Source: Paramyrothecium sp. XJ0827
Lineage: Eukaryota; Ascomycota; Sordariomycetes; Hypocreales; Stachybotryaceae
Direction of reading: 5' to 3'
Assembly: GCA_020881915.1 (NCBI GenBank)
Contig: JAJFPB010000014.1
Location: forward strand, 434,001-498,000
DNA: 64,000 bases
Part shown: positions 44,164 to 54,826 of the stretch, piece by piece
Layout: each line of letters starts with the position of its first letter
Position numbering within the stretch: position 1 is the first letter of the stretch
Position numbers and translations under genes: made by a program
Notes under the pieces: model-generated
Database searches by the model: none
What the model was told of the DNA's origin: nothing
Seen by the model: the letters and a program-made list of their open reading frames with translations, nothing else

Positions 44164-46670
44164 TCAGCCGAAAACACCATCGTTCTTCGGCTCGAAGTCG
44201 ACATGAGGACGATTGACAGCAGAAGCAGGGACGTGTACAGGATCATCAGGGAGAATCCCTTCCATGATAGGTGCTGACATGCCAAGCTAAGTATGCCCAT
44301 TTGTTAGCAAGCTGGAAGGATGTATAAGAGTAACTTCTTACCGCGAAATATCGTAGCTTTACAGCGTGGATCATTGTGACGGCTTTTGTCGTCACGGTGA
44401 AACGTAGGACACTCCAGCCGAGGGGCGGCAAATCATGTACTGTCACTAGGCCAGGACTATCAAGGTTGAGCGACTTCGCCGTTTCCCCACCAGCCGCAAC
44501 AGCTTTCTCGACATCTTCGTAGGTAAAGTTGGTATAGGGGTGGGACCCAACTAGCCAGGCCGCTTCACCATGTTTATAAAGCGGTATTGTGTCGTTCAGA
44601 GTGTTTTGAATGATCAGGTCGACTACTGAACCTAGCCGGATCCCTTCAATGACTGGTTTCCTCAGAGGATTCTTCATTGAGGTGTTGTCTGGCGTTTGGA
44701 AAAGCAAAGGGGTAAGAGCTGAGCGGAATAGCTGCCAAGGTTGCTCGTTGAGGACATATTCTGGCACGTGAGGCTCAGTTAAAGATTTTTGAGAGCCGGC
44801 TGTAAGGCGAAAGGTGTAATGCTTTGACGAGGTCTTGTCGGACTTTGTGAAAGGTGGTGGAGAAGGTGGATATGGTGGTATGACTTGGCCCTTCAATACT
44901 CGACAGTTCTCCCGCACAGAGCTGTCCGGAAGCACGCAGACCTCCTCCGGCAAAACAGGTTGAGGTACTACCATTGGCTCTCCGTACACGGGGTGCCGAC
45001 TTGTCTGCGTTATGACTTGCGATTAGTCTCAATGACAACAGTTCAGAGAATAGTGAGGAGCATACGGGATACTTGATTATTGCGTAACCCTGCAAGTTTT
45101 GCAGCTGACTAGTGGAAGCAATGCGCATGGCATAATCGCCAGGCTCCGCGTCAAGCTTGACAAGAACAGTCACGCGTCCAGCGCTCGGGATGTATATAAC
45201 CTTTGGCCGCTTAGCGAAGAAGTATCAAGCCATGTAGGCAACTCACCTCTGTTTCAGAAGGGACAACAAACCCCCCGTTGTTGGCGACAACAATCATCTT
45301 ATGGCTGTCAATTGATACCATAACTGAGTGTTCAAAGCCAATGTTGATCAGATTCATCATAATGTAAGGCTTGCCCTCCGTCTCAATTACCTACAACACA
45401 GTCAGAATAATCACACTTACTTTCCTTTGTTCGGCTCATACCTCGTAATCTCCTTGGCTGGGTGTGCAAGACTCGAGGGGCAGACCGGGCGGTTGGATGC
45501 AGCCAGTCTCGTCCGTGACATCTCCGTTTAGCTTTTCAAAGCCAGGCTGCCGGCAATGAACGCGGCCTTTGCCTGTTCGGAGTTGTCAGATGGCTGTCAT
45601 AGATCGGGCAATGTAGAGAGACAGAATGCGCCTACCATTGACAAGCAACGAGTCATAACAGTAGAATTCCGATCCTTCTGCCCGCATCCTCAGCAGCTTC
45701 CAGCCAGTATCACGGTGCTGATGATTCTTGATGGCAACATGCCGTATGCTGCTTTCTGCTTCCCTGATCTGCCGCAGCTCGTTGGTGTCGCTTGTGAGAA
45801 GCCGATATGGTCGAGGTCTGGACGGACTTGGAGCAACATAAACCATACCATAAAGGCCCTTTCCAACGCCAAATTAGATACTTGCTGTGAGCATAGAGTT
45901 GGGTATGTAGCTTACATCAGCTGAAGCCGCTGTCGTATGCTCAGCATACCAGTTGAGCCCCCACGAGCCTGTCGTGTCGATAAAACTGGTGTGGTTGCCT
46001 CGAGAGAGGATCGGATACTAATGTCAGCTGTGTTAGGCCTCGAGCCCTTGAATGAGGTGTGTCGACTGGATCACGACAAACCTGTGAGATTCCTGCAGTA
46101 CCGTCATTCCAACTACCCGTCCTGGGAATTATCATCAGTTTGGCACTGCCTCCTAAACATTCCGTCATTATGGCTTACCCTTTATGACTGATTCCAGACC
46201 TAGACGTCTCGTTAAATTCGGGATGGAGAGCATCATGGCTGAAAACTCACCAATGAATAGAGGACTGCGCGTAAATGTCGCTCTTAACAGTCAACTCGAA
46301 CAGATCACCCTCCTCCGCGTAAAGTGTGGGGCATGGAGACTGCCCGTTACAAACGAACATGACCCTCCAACGGCCTCCGTCTAGGCATGATGTCAGAACG
46401 TTGACAGTGGATGATGGAACAAAAGAATGGTGGGTGCTCACCTTGGTTCATCCATCTAACCCCCGTTTGAAGCTCATATTTACGTGTGAGTCTATCATTC
46501 TTGGTGTACCCAAAATGCCAGCCCTCAGAAGATAATATGTTGTATTTCTTAGCGGCCCAAAAGGTGACCAGAGCAAACCAAAAGAGACAGCCAGCGAACC
46601 AACCCCGATGCAAACTCGGATTTCCTGGGGTTTTCTTCGCACTAACGTCCTTGTTTGTTTTGCTATCCAT
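44164..46670 (-). CDS. membrane-anchored multicopper-oxidase homologue lacking copper ligands
   Basis: A 646-aa laccase-like protein in 11 exons (46670-46442, 46380-46251, 46199-46179, 46121-46082, 46017-45916, 45858-45636, 45572-45442, 45390-45247, 45200-45066, 45004-44342, 44286-44164). All junctions are in frame and without stops. Residues 24-41 (WFAGCLFWFALVTFWAAK) form a signal anchor. Three cupredoxin domains can be followed, but the copper sites are broken: HWSG (119-122) instead of HWHG, WYAEH (163-167) instead of WYHSH, IPLYKH (525-530) instead of HPxHxH, and HAVKLRY (598-604) instead of HCHxxxH. Four of eleven ligands remain, and the type-1 Cys is Ala599. Oxidase activity is therefore not expected. 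The clean reading frame across ten introns argues for a maintained pseudoenzyme rather than a decayed gene. It faces an intact MCO gene across 725 bp. Confidence 0.85.
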
Positions 46671-47395
46671 TCTGTAGTTAAGTTGACAATTCAGACAAGG
46701 CAATCGATGTGGGTTGGGATGGGAAAGACCACTATATCCAGCTCGGTGACAGTGACCCGAGGATCTCCGGCTGTATGGGGGCTTGCGCGTCCTGTACAGG
46801 ATCACATCGCCCGTTATCGTTAGTCTTTGAAGATTATCACGGTTTGGGACACATCAGGCAGGAACTGTGGATAGGTGGAGGCGGTCCCTTGTCGTAATTC
46901 CACGGCAACATCCGTTTTCACCTTAGAATCATACAGAAAACACGCTTATTCTCGGAATCTGACCGACTTCATCTTAGATTTTATCCGCTGATCGGATTAG
47001 AAGACGGGTGGATCCGTTCAAGAGTGCTCAACTCGGCTTTTGATTGGAAGATAGGGAGCATTAGTTAGGAAAAGCCGGCTATTGTGCCCTTTTGACGGTT
47101 CCACCGATCACCTTTTGAAGACATAGGAGAGGAGCTATCAGGGGTTCCAAACCTTATTTTCATCTAACGGAGCAGGCGGTCCTTGATAGACTGGTCTGGA
47201 ATGGTGATATGTAATCATAATCAGCACCAGCTGAAAGAGTCAGAGTTGCCACCTCTCAGTCCTTCGGCTTTTCAGTCTCCCTTTATCAAGTTTTATTAAG
47301 ATAGATACCGCCATCGGGAGTCTCCAATAATCAGCTTTTGTAAGCTCGGAGATATCTAATAACTTGAATACAGTAACTTCTATAGAACCCCCACA
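46671..47395. promoter_or_regulatory. bidirectional promoter of the MCO pair
   Basis: A 725-bp region between the divergent start codons of the copper-dead and the intact MCO genes. No coding sequence and no convincing TATA box or operator could be assigned. Co-regulation is inferred only from the arrangement. Confidence 0.4.
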
Positions 47396-49376
47396 ATGGG
47401 AACTTGCGCTCGATCAGCAGCTACACTAGTCTTGCTCGCGGCATCCAGCCTAGCATTTCAGACGAAGAGATACAACCTCACAATTACAAATAAATGGGAC
47501 GTCGGGGATGGACATGGCAGACCTGTCTTCGCAATCAATGGGGCAACACCAGGCCCATTGATCGAAGCTGAAGAAGGCGACGAGATCGAGGTGTTTTTAG
47601 ACAATCAACTGGCGTTCGAGACAACTATGCACTGGTGAGTCGTGATTCATCGCGATCGTCTGATCAAAAGACGAGACTAATTGGGCTTCCGACTAGGCAC
47701 GGAATCTATCAAATCGACAGGCCCTGGAACGATGGAGTACCCGGCGTGACGCAATACTCTATTCAGCCACGCGATACCTATAGCTACCGGTTTACAGTGC
47801 AACAACAATATGGGAGCTACTTCTATCATGGGCACTTCGGACCCGCTTTCGCAGACGGCATGCGAGGTCCGATGTGGATAGCTCCCGCAGCTTGGAGGCC
47901 CCGACCATATCATCTCATCTCCACCCTCGCGGACGACATTGAGAGTATGAAGATGGCCGAGAAGAACCCTTGTCATGTGGTTATTAGCGATTGGAATGCT
48001 GAGCCCATGGACACTCTTCTCATAATGTATCGGGATACGGGCGTCGTGCCCTGGTGCAGCAACTCGATCGTTCTGAACGGCAAGGGCAGGACTTTTTGCC
48101 ATCCAGCAGCGCTGCTAGAGGCGGTCGGCGGACCTGGTAGAAACTCCCTTGGATGCATCGTGCAGCCTGGGCAGGCGGATTTCACCAACGAGCAGATCTG
48201 TGAAGAAACATTTGCTGAGCTGGAAGTGTTTGAGGCTCGAAGCGGTCAACAGTGGATGTGGATCAACTTCATACACTCCGGCGCGCATCATGAACTACAA
48301 ATCAGCGTCGATGAGCACGAGTTCTACGTGGTTGCGGCAGACGGCGAGTTCGTACATCCACAGAGAGTCCATGCTGCAAACTGCAACTTGGGCGAACGCA
48401 TCAGGTGAGCAGTCGTCAACATTTGCGTCGGCGAGCCTTTAGGCTTTGGCATGAAAGTGTTGGATCATGGCAGGAGCTGACAAGGGAGCAGCATACTTAT
48501 CCATCTGAATCAAGAACCCCGTGACTATGCGATCAGGGTTACCTCGCTGCGTCGAGAACAGGTGATCCAGGGTATTGGCATTCTTCGATATCCTGGCCAA
48601 ATGGAGGTTGCGAAACAAGAAATCCCTAGCACAAGATCCTGGGTCCATCTTAATGGTACGCTTATTTTACCGTCGTCGGTTGCAATGGACGAGTCAAGGC
48701 TGGCTCCTTATCCTCCACGATCACCGCCAGCAAAGAGTGATAATACACTCAGGTTCTCCGTCAACATGACCGGCCCCAGTAGCTGGGCCTTGAACATTGG
48801 TCCGCATCAAGCATTCCGCCAACAGCTGCCGCCATTACTATGGCACGAGGAATCTCGTGGACACACGACGTATGGCGAAAGCAACCACGGCAATTTGCTT
48901 CGGAACGGCACCGTGGTGGATATCATTTTCGAAAATGGAGCGAACGTTAGCTCTCAGCACCCATTCCATAAGCACAACAGTAAAGCGTTCATCATCGGCA
49001 CCGGAACTGGTGGCTTCCCGTGGTCAACGGTTGAAGAGGCTATCAACGAAGGTGGCATGGCCGATTACTTCAATCTGGTTGACCCTCCTAACCGCGACGG
49101 CTGCAGGCTCGGCAACAGCACCGGAGATTGGACCGTCATTCGATATGAAATCTCTTTTCCTGCAGCTAGCATGCTGCACTGCCACATGATCCATCACTTC
49201 GGTGTAAGTTGAAGCACATCTCTCAACTGTGTCTGACATCAGCTGACTCCCTGTAGGCTGGGCAGCAGGTAGTCCTTTTAGAAGGGGTTGAATCGATAGC
49301 TAACATTCCGGCGGAAATGAAAGATCGTGTACATTCGGAGTTCCGCCCTCCTTTGAGGTATGGACCTTTGGACTAG
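47396..49376 (+). CDS. secreted multicopper oxidase (laccase-like)
   Basis: Secreted copper oxidase of 592 aa, expected to oxidise phenols or similar substrates at the type-1 site and reduce O2 to water at the trinuclear centre. Exons 47396-47634, 47697-48404, 48492-49203 and 49257-49376. A signal peptide (ARSAATLVLLAASSLAF) starts the protein. All four copper motifs are intact: HWHGI (79-83, restored across the first intron), FYHGHF, HPFHKHNSKAF and HCHMIHHFGAG, the last across the third intron with the type-1 Cys present. It has four exons against eleven in the divergent homologue, so the pair is not a recent duplication. Resemblance is to ascomycete laccase-like MCOs of the pigment/secondary-metabolism kind. 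Ferroxidase activity is less likely, but the substrate cannot be read from sequence. Confidence 0.9.
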
Positions 49377-49927
49377 GCACATGTCTGCTTCAGGGACTAG
49401 TTGGAGCTTGCCAAGAGAGCCCGTGTAGCTGCATTCTGGCCACAGATTCACCACCCATTTGGTACGCTTTCCTTATGACAGCAGCCTCCCAGCTTATGCT
49501 GTCCAATCCAGCAGTTATCTTATCTCTACCCTATAGATAGCTATCATACGACATCATGGTGTGGCTGGCGTCGCATGTGATGTTAACGAATGGGCATAGC
49601 CCCAAACCTAGGGGCATACAGGAAACCTGTTGTCAGAACGTGGTCGTACAGCAGGAATCATACATGGGAAATCATCTTGAGGTCATGATAGGCTTTCTCA
49701 ATTTGTAAGTAAGGTTCCATGATTGGTTTAGGGGGTATCTGAAGGAGGCGCAGCGGTGATCCTGGTAAATCAAGAATGATCGAGCCAAGTGAGGCTTGTG
49801 TTCTTGGCACCCGGATGACCTCTTTTATTTAAGATGCACGAACGGATGATGAGCAAGGTCAGAACGGAATCTCAATAAATTAGGAGACCTTGCAGACCAA
49901 AGGCATCTGGTCACTGTTAATCCTTAA
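49377..49927. other. intergenic, no gene recognised
   Basis: About 550 bp between the intact MCO and the small membrane-protein gene on the same strand. Only short, unrelated ORFs are present. Confidence 0.4.
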
Positions 49928-50236
49928 ATGCCGCTTTTACCACGAAGCTATAACACCGGCATGACCAACCTTGAAGGCCGATCCCTCGTCCGGCGCTCTG
50001 GTCCGCCACTGGCGATCAAGGTTGCCATTCCTATCGTCGGCGTTTTTGCTCTCGCTGTCGTCGCTGTCTTTGTCTACAAGCTCTTCATGATGGATCGCAA
50101 CCTCCTAGACGAGGGTAACAACCGGAAACCGAAAAAGCAAGCACAGGACAAGAACGCAGATGAGCCCAATTTCGAAGTGCCGCCTTCTTATCAGTCGGCG
50201 ACAAAAGATCAAGCCGAAGGAACTACGAGGTCGTAA
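49928..50236 (+). CDS. small single-pass membrane protein with PPxY motif
   Basis: A 102-aa single-exon ORF of no recognised family. A short N-terminal region with RRSG is followed by one strong transmembrane helix (about residues 30-53, IKVAIPIVGVFALAVVAVFVY). The tail is charged and Lys/Asp-rich and contains FEVPPSYQSA; PPSY is a PPxY motif of the kind bound by WW domains of Nedd4/Rsp5 ubiquitin ligases. The likely topology is N-out/C-in, with the PPxY in the cytosol. The start could be the second ATG at 49961, 11 codons in, without changing the features. It is co-directional with the intact MCO gene 550 bp upstream. Being short and unmatched, it is moderately supported; the helix and motif make a chance ORF less likely. 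Confidence 0.55.
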   Translation: MPLLPRSYNTGMTNLEGRSLVRRSGPPLAIKVAIPIVGVFALAVVAVFVYKLFMMDRNLLDEGNNRKPKKQAQDKNADEPNFEVPPSYQSATKDQAEGTTRS

Positions 50237-51147
50237 TGAGCCACCGATCTGGGACGACGACACGATGATGTGATGGGGCAGTGTTTGCGATTGCGTATTG
50301 ATGACTCGAACGAGAATATCATTCATCATGAGTCTGAAGAGTGGAGGCCTCTGTCAGTAGTGCTTGTGCGGAACAATGCGCTGGATTTTGAGAGGCAGTT
50401 GATGTATAAACTGGCGACTTTGGTTTGACATGGCAAAAGACCTAGCGAGGTCTTTTACAGACACGTTGATGCGGAGAATTATGCAGTTCAACCGATATTG
50501 TAGTTTCTAGATGACATGTATACTTTATTGTCGCGGGCATAACGCACTTTTGATCTTGAACATGAAATTAATTCGGGCGGGCCTGATATCCCATCCTTTG
50601 ACATTGACACAACCAGGTTCTTGCAATTGATATAAATGTATCACAGTAGCTTGTTGGCGTGAGTTGATACAAGCACATAATGTCAGGCTCCTTGGACTGC
50701 TCATTACCTCAAACGCCCTGTACGTTTTCGGCTCTGGCGCCGTGGACTAGGCCGACCTTGAAAGCTCAGGAAACGTGCTGTGATATGGTAGAGCCAGGTA
50801 CTTGGTCTTCTATCTCTCTCATGAGGAGACCAAGACCGTCAAACCAGCCACGGTGCACTCATGAGACAAAGCCAAACAGAACATAGGGTGATTTAAGCGC
50901 CGTATTCATCCGCGGCTGTTCGCCGAGCATTCCATGTTGCGTTTACATAGGTCAAATCGTGCGGGCTGGCTGAAGTGCCGTTGATAAGCCAGCCCGCACA
51001 TTTGTAATTTCGCCAAATCAACATAGATTCATGGATTTATGTTTGTTTGTCGAAAATCCAATCGCTGATTTCACATTATCAAGCAATCATGAAACCTCGG
51101 GATGAGGAGGCAAGTGGCATTTTGTGATTGGCGCACGATCTCCTTCA
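50237..51147. other. intergenic with a 13-bp perfect inverted repeat
   Basis: About 910 bp between the small membrane-protein gene and the convergent CFEM-receptor gene. The only structure seen is the hairpin at 50959-50999. Confidence 0.5.
50959..50999. repeat. 13-bp perfect inverted repeat, 15-nt loop
   Basis: GTGCGGGCTGGCT at 50959-50971 and its exact complement at 50987-50999, separated by 15 bases. The stem is GC-rich and would be stable in RNA or single-stranded DNA. It lies in a convergent intergenic region and might mark transcript ends, or be a relic of a small mobile element. Confidence 0.7.
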
Positions 51148-52768
51148 TCAGGACCAAGCAGCACCTCTTGTCTCGCCTTTCGTTTTGTTGCCCAGTTCAA
51201 TTTCCTCCAATTGGTAGCCCATATCTGCTCCATGGGCTAGGTGGATCTGGCTGTCGGAGTGGTGCTGCTTAACATCCACGGTTGTCGTGGCCTGGATTCT
51301 TCCGCTGAAGCCAGAATTGGAATCGGGCAGACGCCAGTGCCGCTGGCTGCTGTTACCTGAGGAGCTACCCGCGCCCCCAGACGGGCCGCCAGAGCTTTTC
51401 TTCGACTTGCCGGAGGAGACACCTAGACAGACGTATATCGGCTTGAGCAAGTTGTGGAAATGGGGCAAGCAGGCGCAAATGATCCCGACGTAGAGCTCCA
51501 AGCCAGACCATATACCGACGTCGACAAAATCATCTGGACAAAGAAGGTATCAACGCCTGCCCTTGAGCTACGAAGAGAAAGGTGTGGATGCATATGGCGA
51601 CTTACACGTTGGATTCTTGGAAAGGGTGAACCGGCTGATGGTGCTGAGCCTGTAAAGACTTACGATGACAACGCTAGACAGCAGTCAGAAAGGTATCATT
51701 CTCTTGAGCTTTTTCAACTTACAAGATGCCAAATGTAAACATGACCCCGGTCAGAATCTTCTTGCGCAACGGGAATTTGAGGCGCGCGATGAAAGGCAGC
51801 GGGATGAGCATGATCCAGATGTCGATGGCGGTGACAATGACTGCACCGGCCCAGAACACCCAGTGCTTGTCGATGCAGTGGCCCTCATCCTCGCCATCCC
51901 AGCCCTTCCAGAAGTGGTCGATGGGCGTGCAGCCAAAAATGATGGCCAGGTCAAACGCCGCGCAGCAGCCGAGGATCGTGGCAAACGTGAACTGGATCAG
52001 GCGGCGCACGACGGGGATCTGGCCAAAGATGCGATGGTAGAACAGCAGGATGGACAGGCGCACGAAGTCGCGGCTCGTGATGTAGAGGGTGAAGAGGATG
52101 TACATGCGCTGGAGGATCAAGGTCACGTTGTCGGGCGGGACGGCCCAGATGTCAGTGCCCAGTCCGTGATTTTTCACTGTGAACGGCGATTAGTGAGTGG
52201 TTTGCGGGAAGCGGTCACAGAATGGATTCGCTCATACGTGTCAACCCGAGGACGCTGAACGCGAGACTGCCGAGCTGTGAGAAGGAGGCGTCAGTTCGTG
52301 TCGTCCAAGATACACGCAAGGGTGGCGTACGAATGACAGGCCAATGATGAAGTCGTCCCACCACATGGGCACTCTGGCTTGCAGTCTTGCGGCAATGCGC
52401 AGCAGCACGGCGAGGGCCGATAGTGCAAAGAAAACAACGAGAACTGCCACATAATTATGGTCTACGCGCGGCAGCACGCCGCAGGACGTCGAGGTCAGGT
52501 TCCTGGTCAGCAAGCCCTCCCTGATGGTGCAACTCTCGATGACGCAGGCGGTCGCCTGGGCCTGGAGGTTCGTGTTGGCGCATACACAGGCCTGGTCCGT
52601 CAGATTGCAAGGGGAGTCCCAGACGGCGGTAACTAAGCAGGCCGCCTGTGTAACCAGGGCTGGGGATTAGTGAGCGGGACCAAGTGAGTGAGATCGGACA
52701 AGAGACTCGGCGTGGCAACGTACCGCGCAGGTTGGCAGATCCGCCGCCAAAGCTGCCAGTCCGGACAT
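51148..52768 (-). CDS. CFEM-domain rhodopsin-like receptor (PTH11-type)
   Basis: Putative plasma-membrane receptor of 434 aa with an extracellular eight-cysteine CFEM domain fused to a seven-helix fungal rhodopsin-like domain, the architecture of the surface sensor Pth11. Exons 52768-52724, 52645-52331, 52274-52238, 52176-51723, 51673-51606 and 51533-51148. The CFEM runs about residues 11-75 with Cys in LPTCAAAC, DSPC, QACVCA, TACVIESC and STSCG. Membrane helices follow (VAVLVVFFALSALAVLL, WWDDFIIGLSF, YILFTLYITSRDF, IQFTFATILGCCAAF, WVFWAGAVIVTAIDIWIML, LTGVMFTFGILFVVIV, LELYVGIICACLPHF). The terminal exon junction restores NPT-YDFVDVGIWSG. The C-terminal tail is Ser/Gly-rich and cytosolic. 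Only 13 residues precede the first CFEM Cys, so a classical signal peptide is missing in this model; an undetected upstream exon is possible. Confidence 0.85.
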
Positions 52769-53444
52769 GGCTGATGTTGTCAACAACCCTCAGCAAGGAA
52801 CAACCGGAAGGGAAAACAGAACAGGAACAGCAGAACAAGAAAACAGAAAAGGAAAACAGAAAATTCCAGCAGCATGGGGGGAATGGGCAAATCTGCAACG
52901 ACATAAAAAGAGGAGACGCCGTGCCTCGCTCCAGCTCAGATCCCACCTCGTGGCGGAGGTCTCACATCGTCGATAAGACGCTTTCCGCACGCAACGGCCT
53001 TCCATTTGCTGTCCCCTTCCCGCTCTCTCTGTCGGCACTAGTGACTCGGCCAGAGACGCAAATGCTACCCAACGTGCATGAGCTGCGTGTGCTGCCGTGC
53101 GGTTGCTGAGGCTTGGCACCAGTCGTGGCGGGTGGATGCCATGCGCAGGCGGAGGAGAGCAGGGGGTCGGCAGGCGATTTCTAGCGCCACGCTCCGATCT
53201 TCCGTTGGTTGGTTGATTCTTAAGTTTCTCATGCCCAGCCAGCACCTGAAACCCACAGCTTCCGCCCCCCCAATCGAACGCATGGCATTGCTGTCTCCCC
53301 GCCGGGTGCTGTAGTCTAGTCCAACGTTGGATGGCCATTTCAGGTCCTGCATCTCATGACCGACACCATCATCCTCGCCTCCCCGTGCTCATCGACGCTT
53401 TCGCAGTGTACTCCGCGTCTCATCTCTCGTAATTGACCCCCATC
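52769..53444. other. divergent intergenic region
   Basis: About 675 bp between the divergent receptor and paraoxonase-like genes. Overlapping ORFs on both strands reflect high GC content and have no family match. A missing 5' exon of the receptor might lie here. Confidence 0.4.
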
Positions 53445-54826
53445 ATGGCAGGTGTCAGTTTGAGGTCAAGCCTGGTGCGTCCCCAAGAGTTGCATGCAAG
53501 CTTCTGATAGGTGTCGTAAGCCCCATCCCGGACTGATTCCGCCCGTCTCCAGCTTCTGGCTCTCGTCTTCGGACCCCTCGCGGCTTTCGTGGCCGGACGC
53601 CTGCGGGTGCTCTCGCTGGCCTACTACAACGCGCCGGGACGCATGCCGCTGCATGCAAACTTCTCGTCTTACGAGATCAAGTTTCAGGACCGGATCCGCA
53701 ACTGCGAGGATGCTGTGCTCGTCGAGGGCCGGCGCCTTGCGCTTTTGGCCTGCGACCCCGGTCGAGAGGCCTGGAACACCGTCATGGTAGCTCCGATGGT
53801 GCCTGTTTATTTGTTTGCCCCCGTCGTGCTGAACCTCGCCAGGGTGAATCCGTTGTCCTTGCGGAGCCTGACGCCAACGCCGAGCTGTACGCCTACCGCT
53901 ACGACGAGAGCCATGCCGACGAGAGCCATGCCGACGCAGACGCAGACGCTCTGGTGCGCATCGAGCTGGTTGGGTTCGACGGCGAGCTGCGCACCATCGG
54001 CTTTGACTTCCACGAGCCGAGCGCGGCGCTCTTCGTCACCAATCACCCGCATCACGGCGGCCCTCGCATCGAGCAGTTCCACCTCGACCTCGACACCCTG
54101 ACGGCCACGCACCGCCGCTCGCTCTCCCACCCGCTCGTCAACATCCCCAACTCCATCGCCGCCACGAGCGACACCGACTTCTTCGTCACAAACCAGCACC
54201 GCTTCGTCGTCGCGCGCAGCCGTCTGCTCTGGTACCTCGAGACGTACCTCGCGCCGCCGCTGGCCACCGTGGTTCACGCCCGCGTGCTTCCGTCCGGCGA
54301 GCTCGACGCGGCTGTTGTCGCCCGCCAGGCCTACCCGAATGGCGTCGCCTTGTTCGGCAATGAATCCATGCTCGCCGTCGCCGGTACCAGCAAGCGACTA
54401 GTCAATTTGTACAGCGTCGTCAACCCAGATCCAGGATCTGGTTCTCAGTCTGCGCATCCGACCCTCCGCCTCGAGAGCACCATTCGCAACCTGCCCTTCC
54501 TTCCGGACAATGTGGCCGTCAGTGCGGATGGGGCGCTACTCATTGCTGGCCACCCACACCTTCGGAGCCTGAATGCCTTCGCGAGTTCGCGCTACCTGTG
54601 CCATCGCCCGGAGCAGCTGGCGCAGGCTGGCGCAGAAGGCGCTCGTTCTTGTCAGAGCAAGCGCGCCGCCTCGTGGGCGAGTGAGTGGACGCCCGAGACC
54701 GGGCTTCAGCACATCTACTCCGGCTGGGAGTATCCGACAAGCGCGACCGTTGTACGGAGCCGAGAACAAAAGATAGGCATCATAGCCGGGCTATACGGTA
54801 GGGGTATCATGGTTTGGCGGGATTAA
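53445..54826 (+). CDS. paraoxonase/arylesterase-like beta-propeller protein
   Basis: Serum-paraoxonase-like protein of 415 aa, a predicted six-bladed calcium-dependent propeller hydrolysing lactones or aryl esters. Exons 53445-53474 (30 nt), 53553-53786 and 53843-54826; the tiny first exon joins to give MAGVSLRSSL-LLALVFGPLAAFVAG, an N-terminal signal anchor. Family-like blocks are NCEDAVLVEGRRLALLACDPG, FHEPSAALFVTNHP, VNIPNSIAATSDTDFFVTN, YPNGVALFGN, FLPDNVAVSADGALLIAGHP and IIAGLYGRGIMVWRD. Calcium-binding Glu/Asn/Asp candidates are in NCED, IPNS and LPDN. An acidic tandem insert (DESHADESHADADADA) is encoded by a short repeat near 53900-53950. The gene is GC-rich compared with its neighbours, which creates long antisense ORFs. 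It shares an upstream region with the CFEM receptor. The substrate is unknown. Confidence 0.8.
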
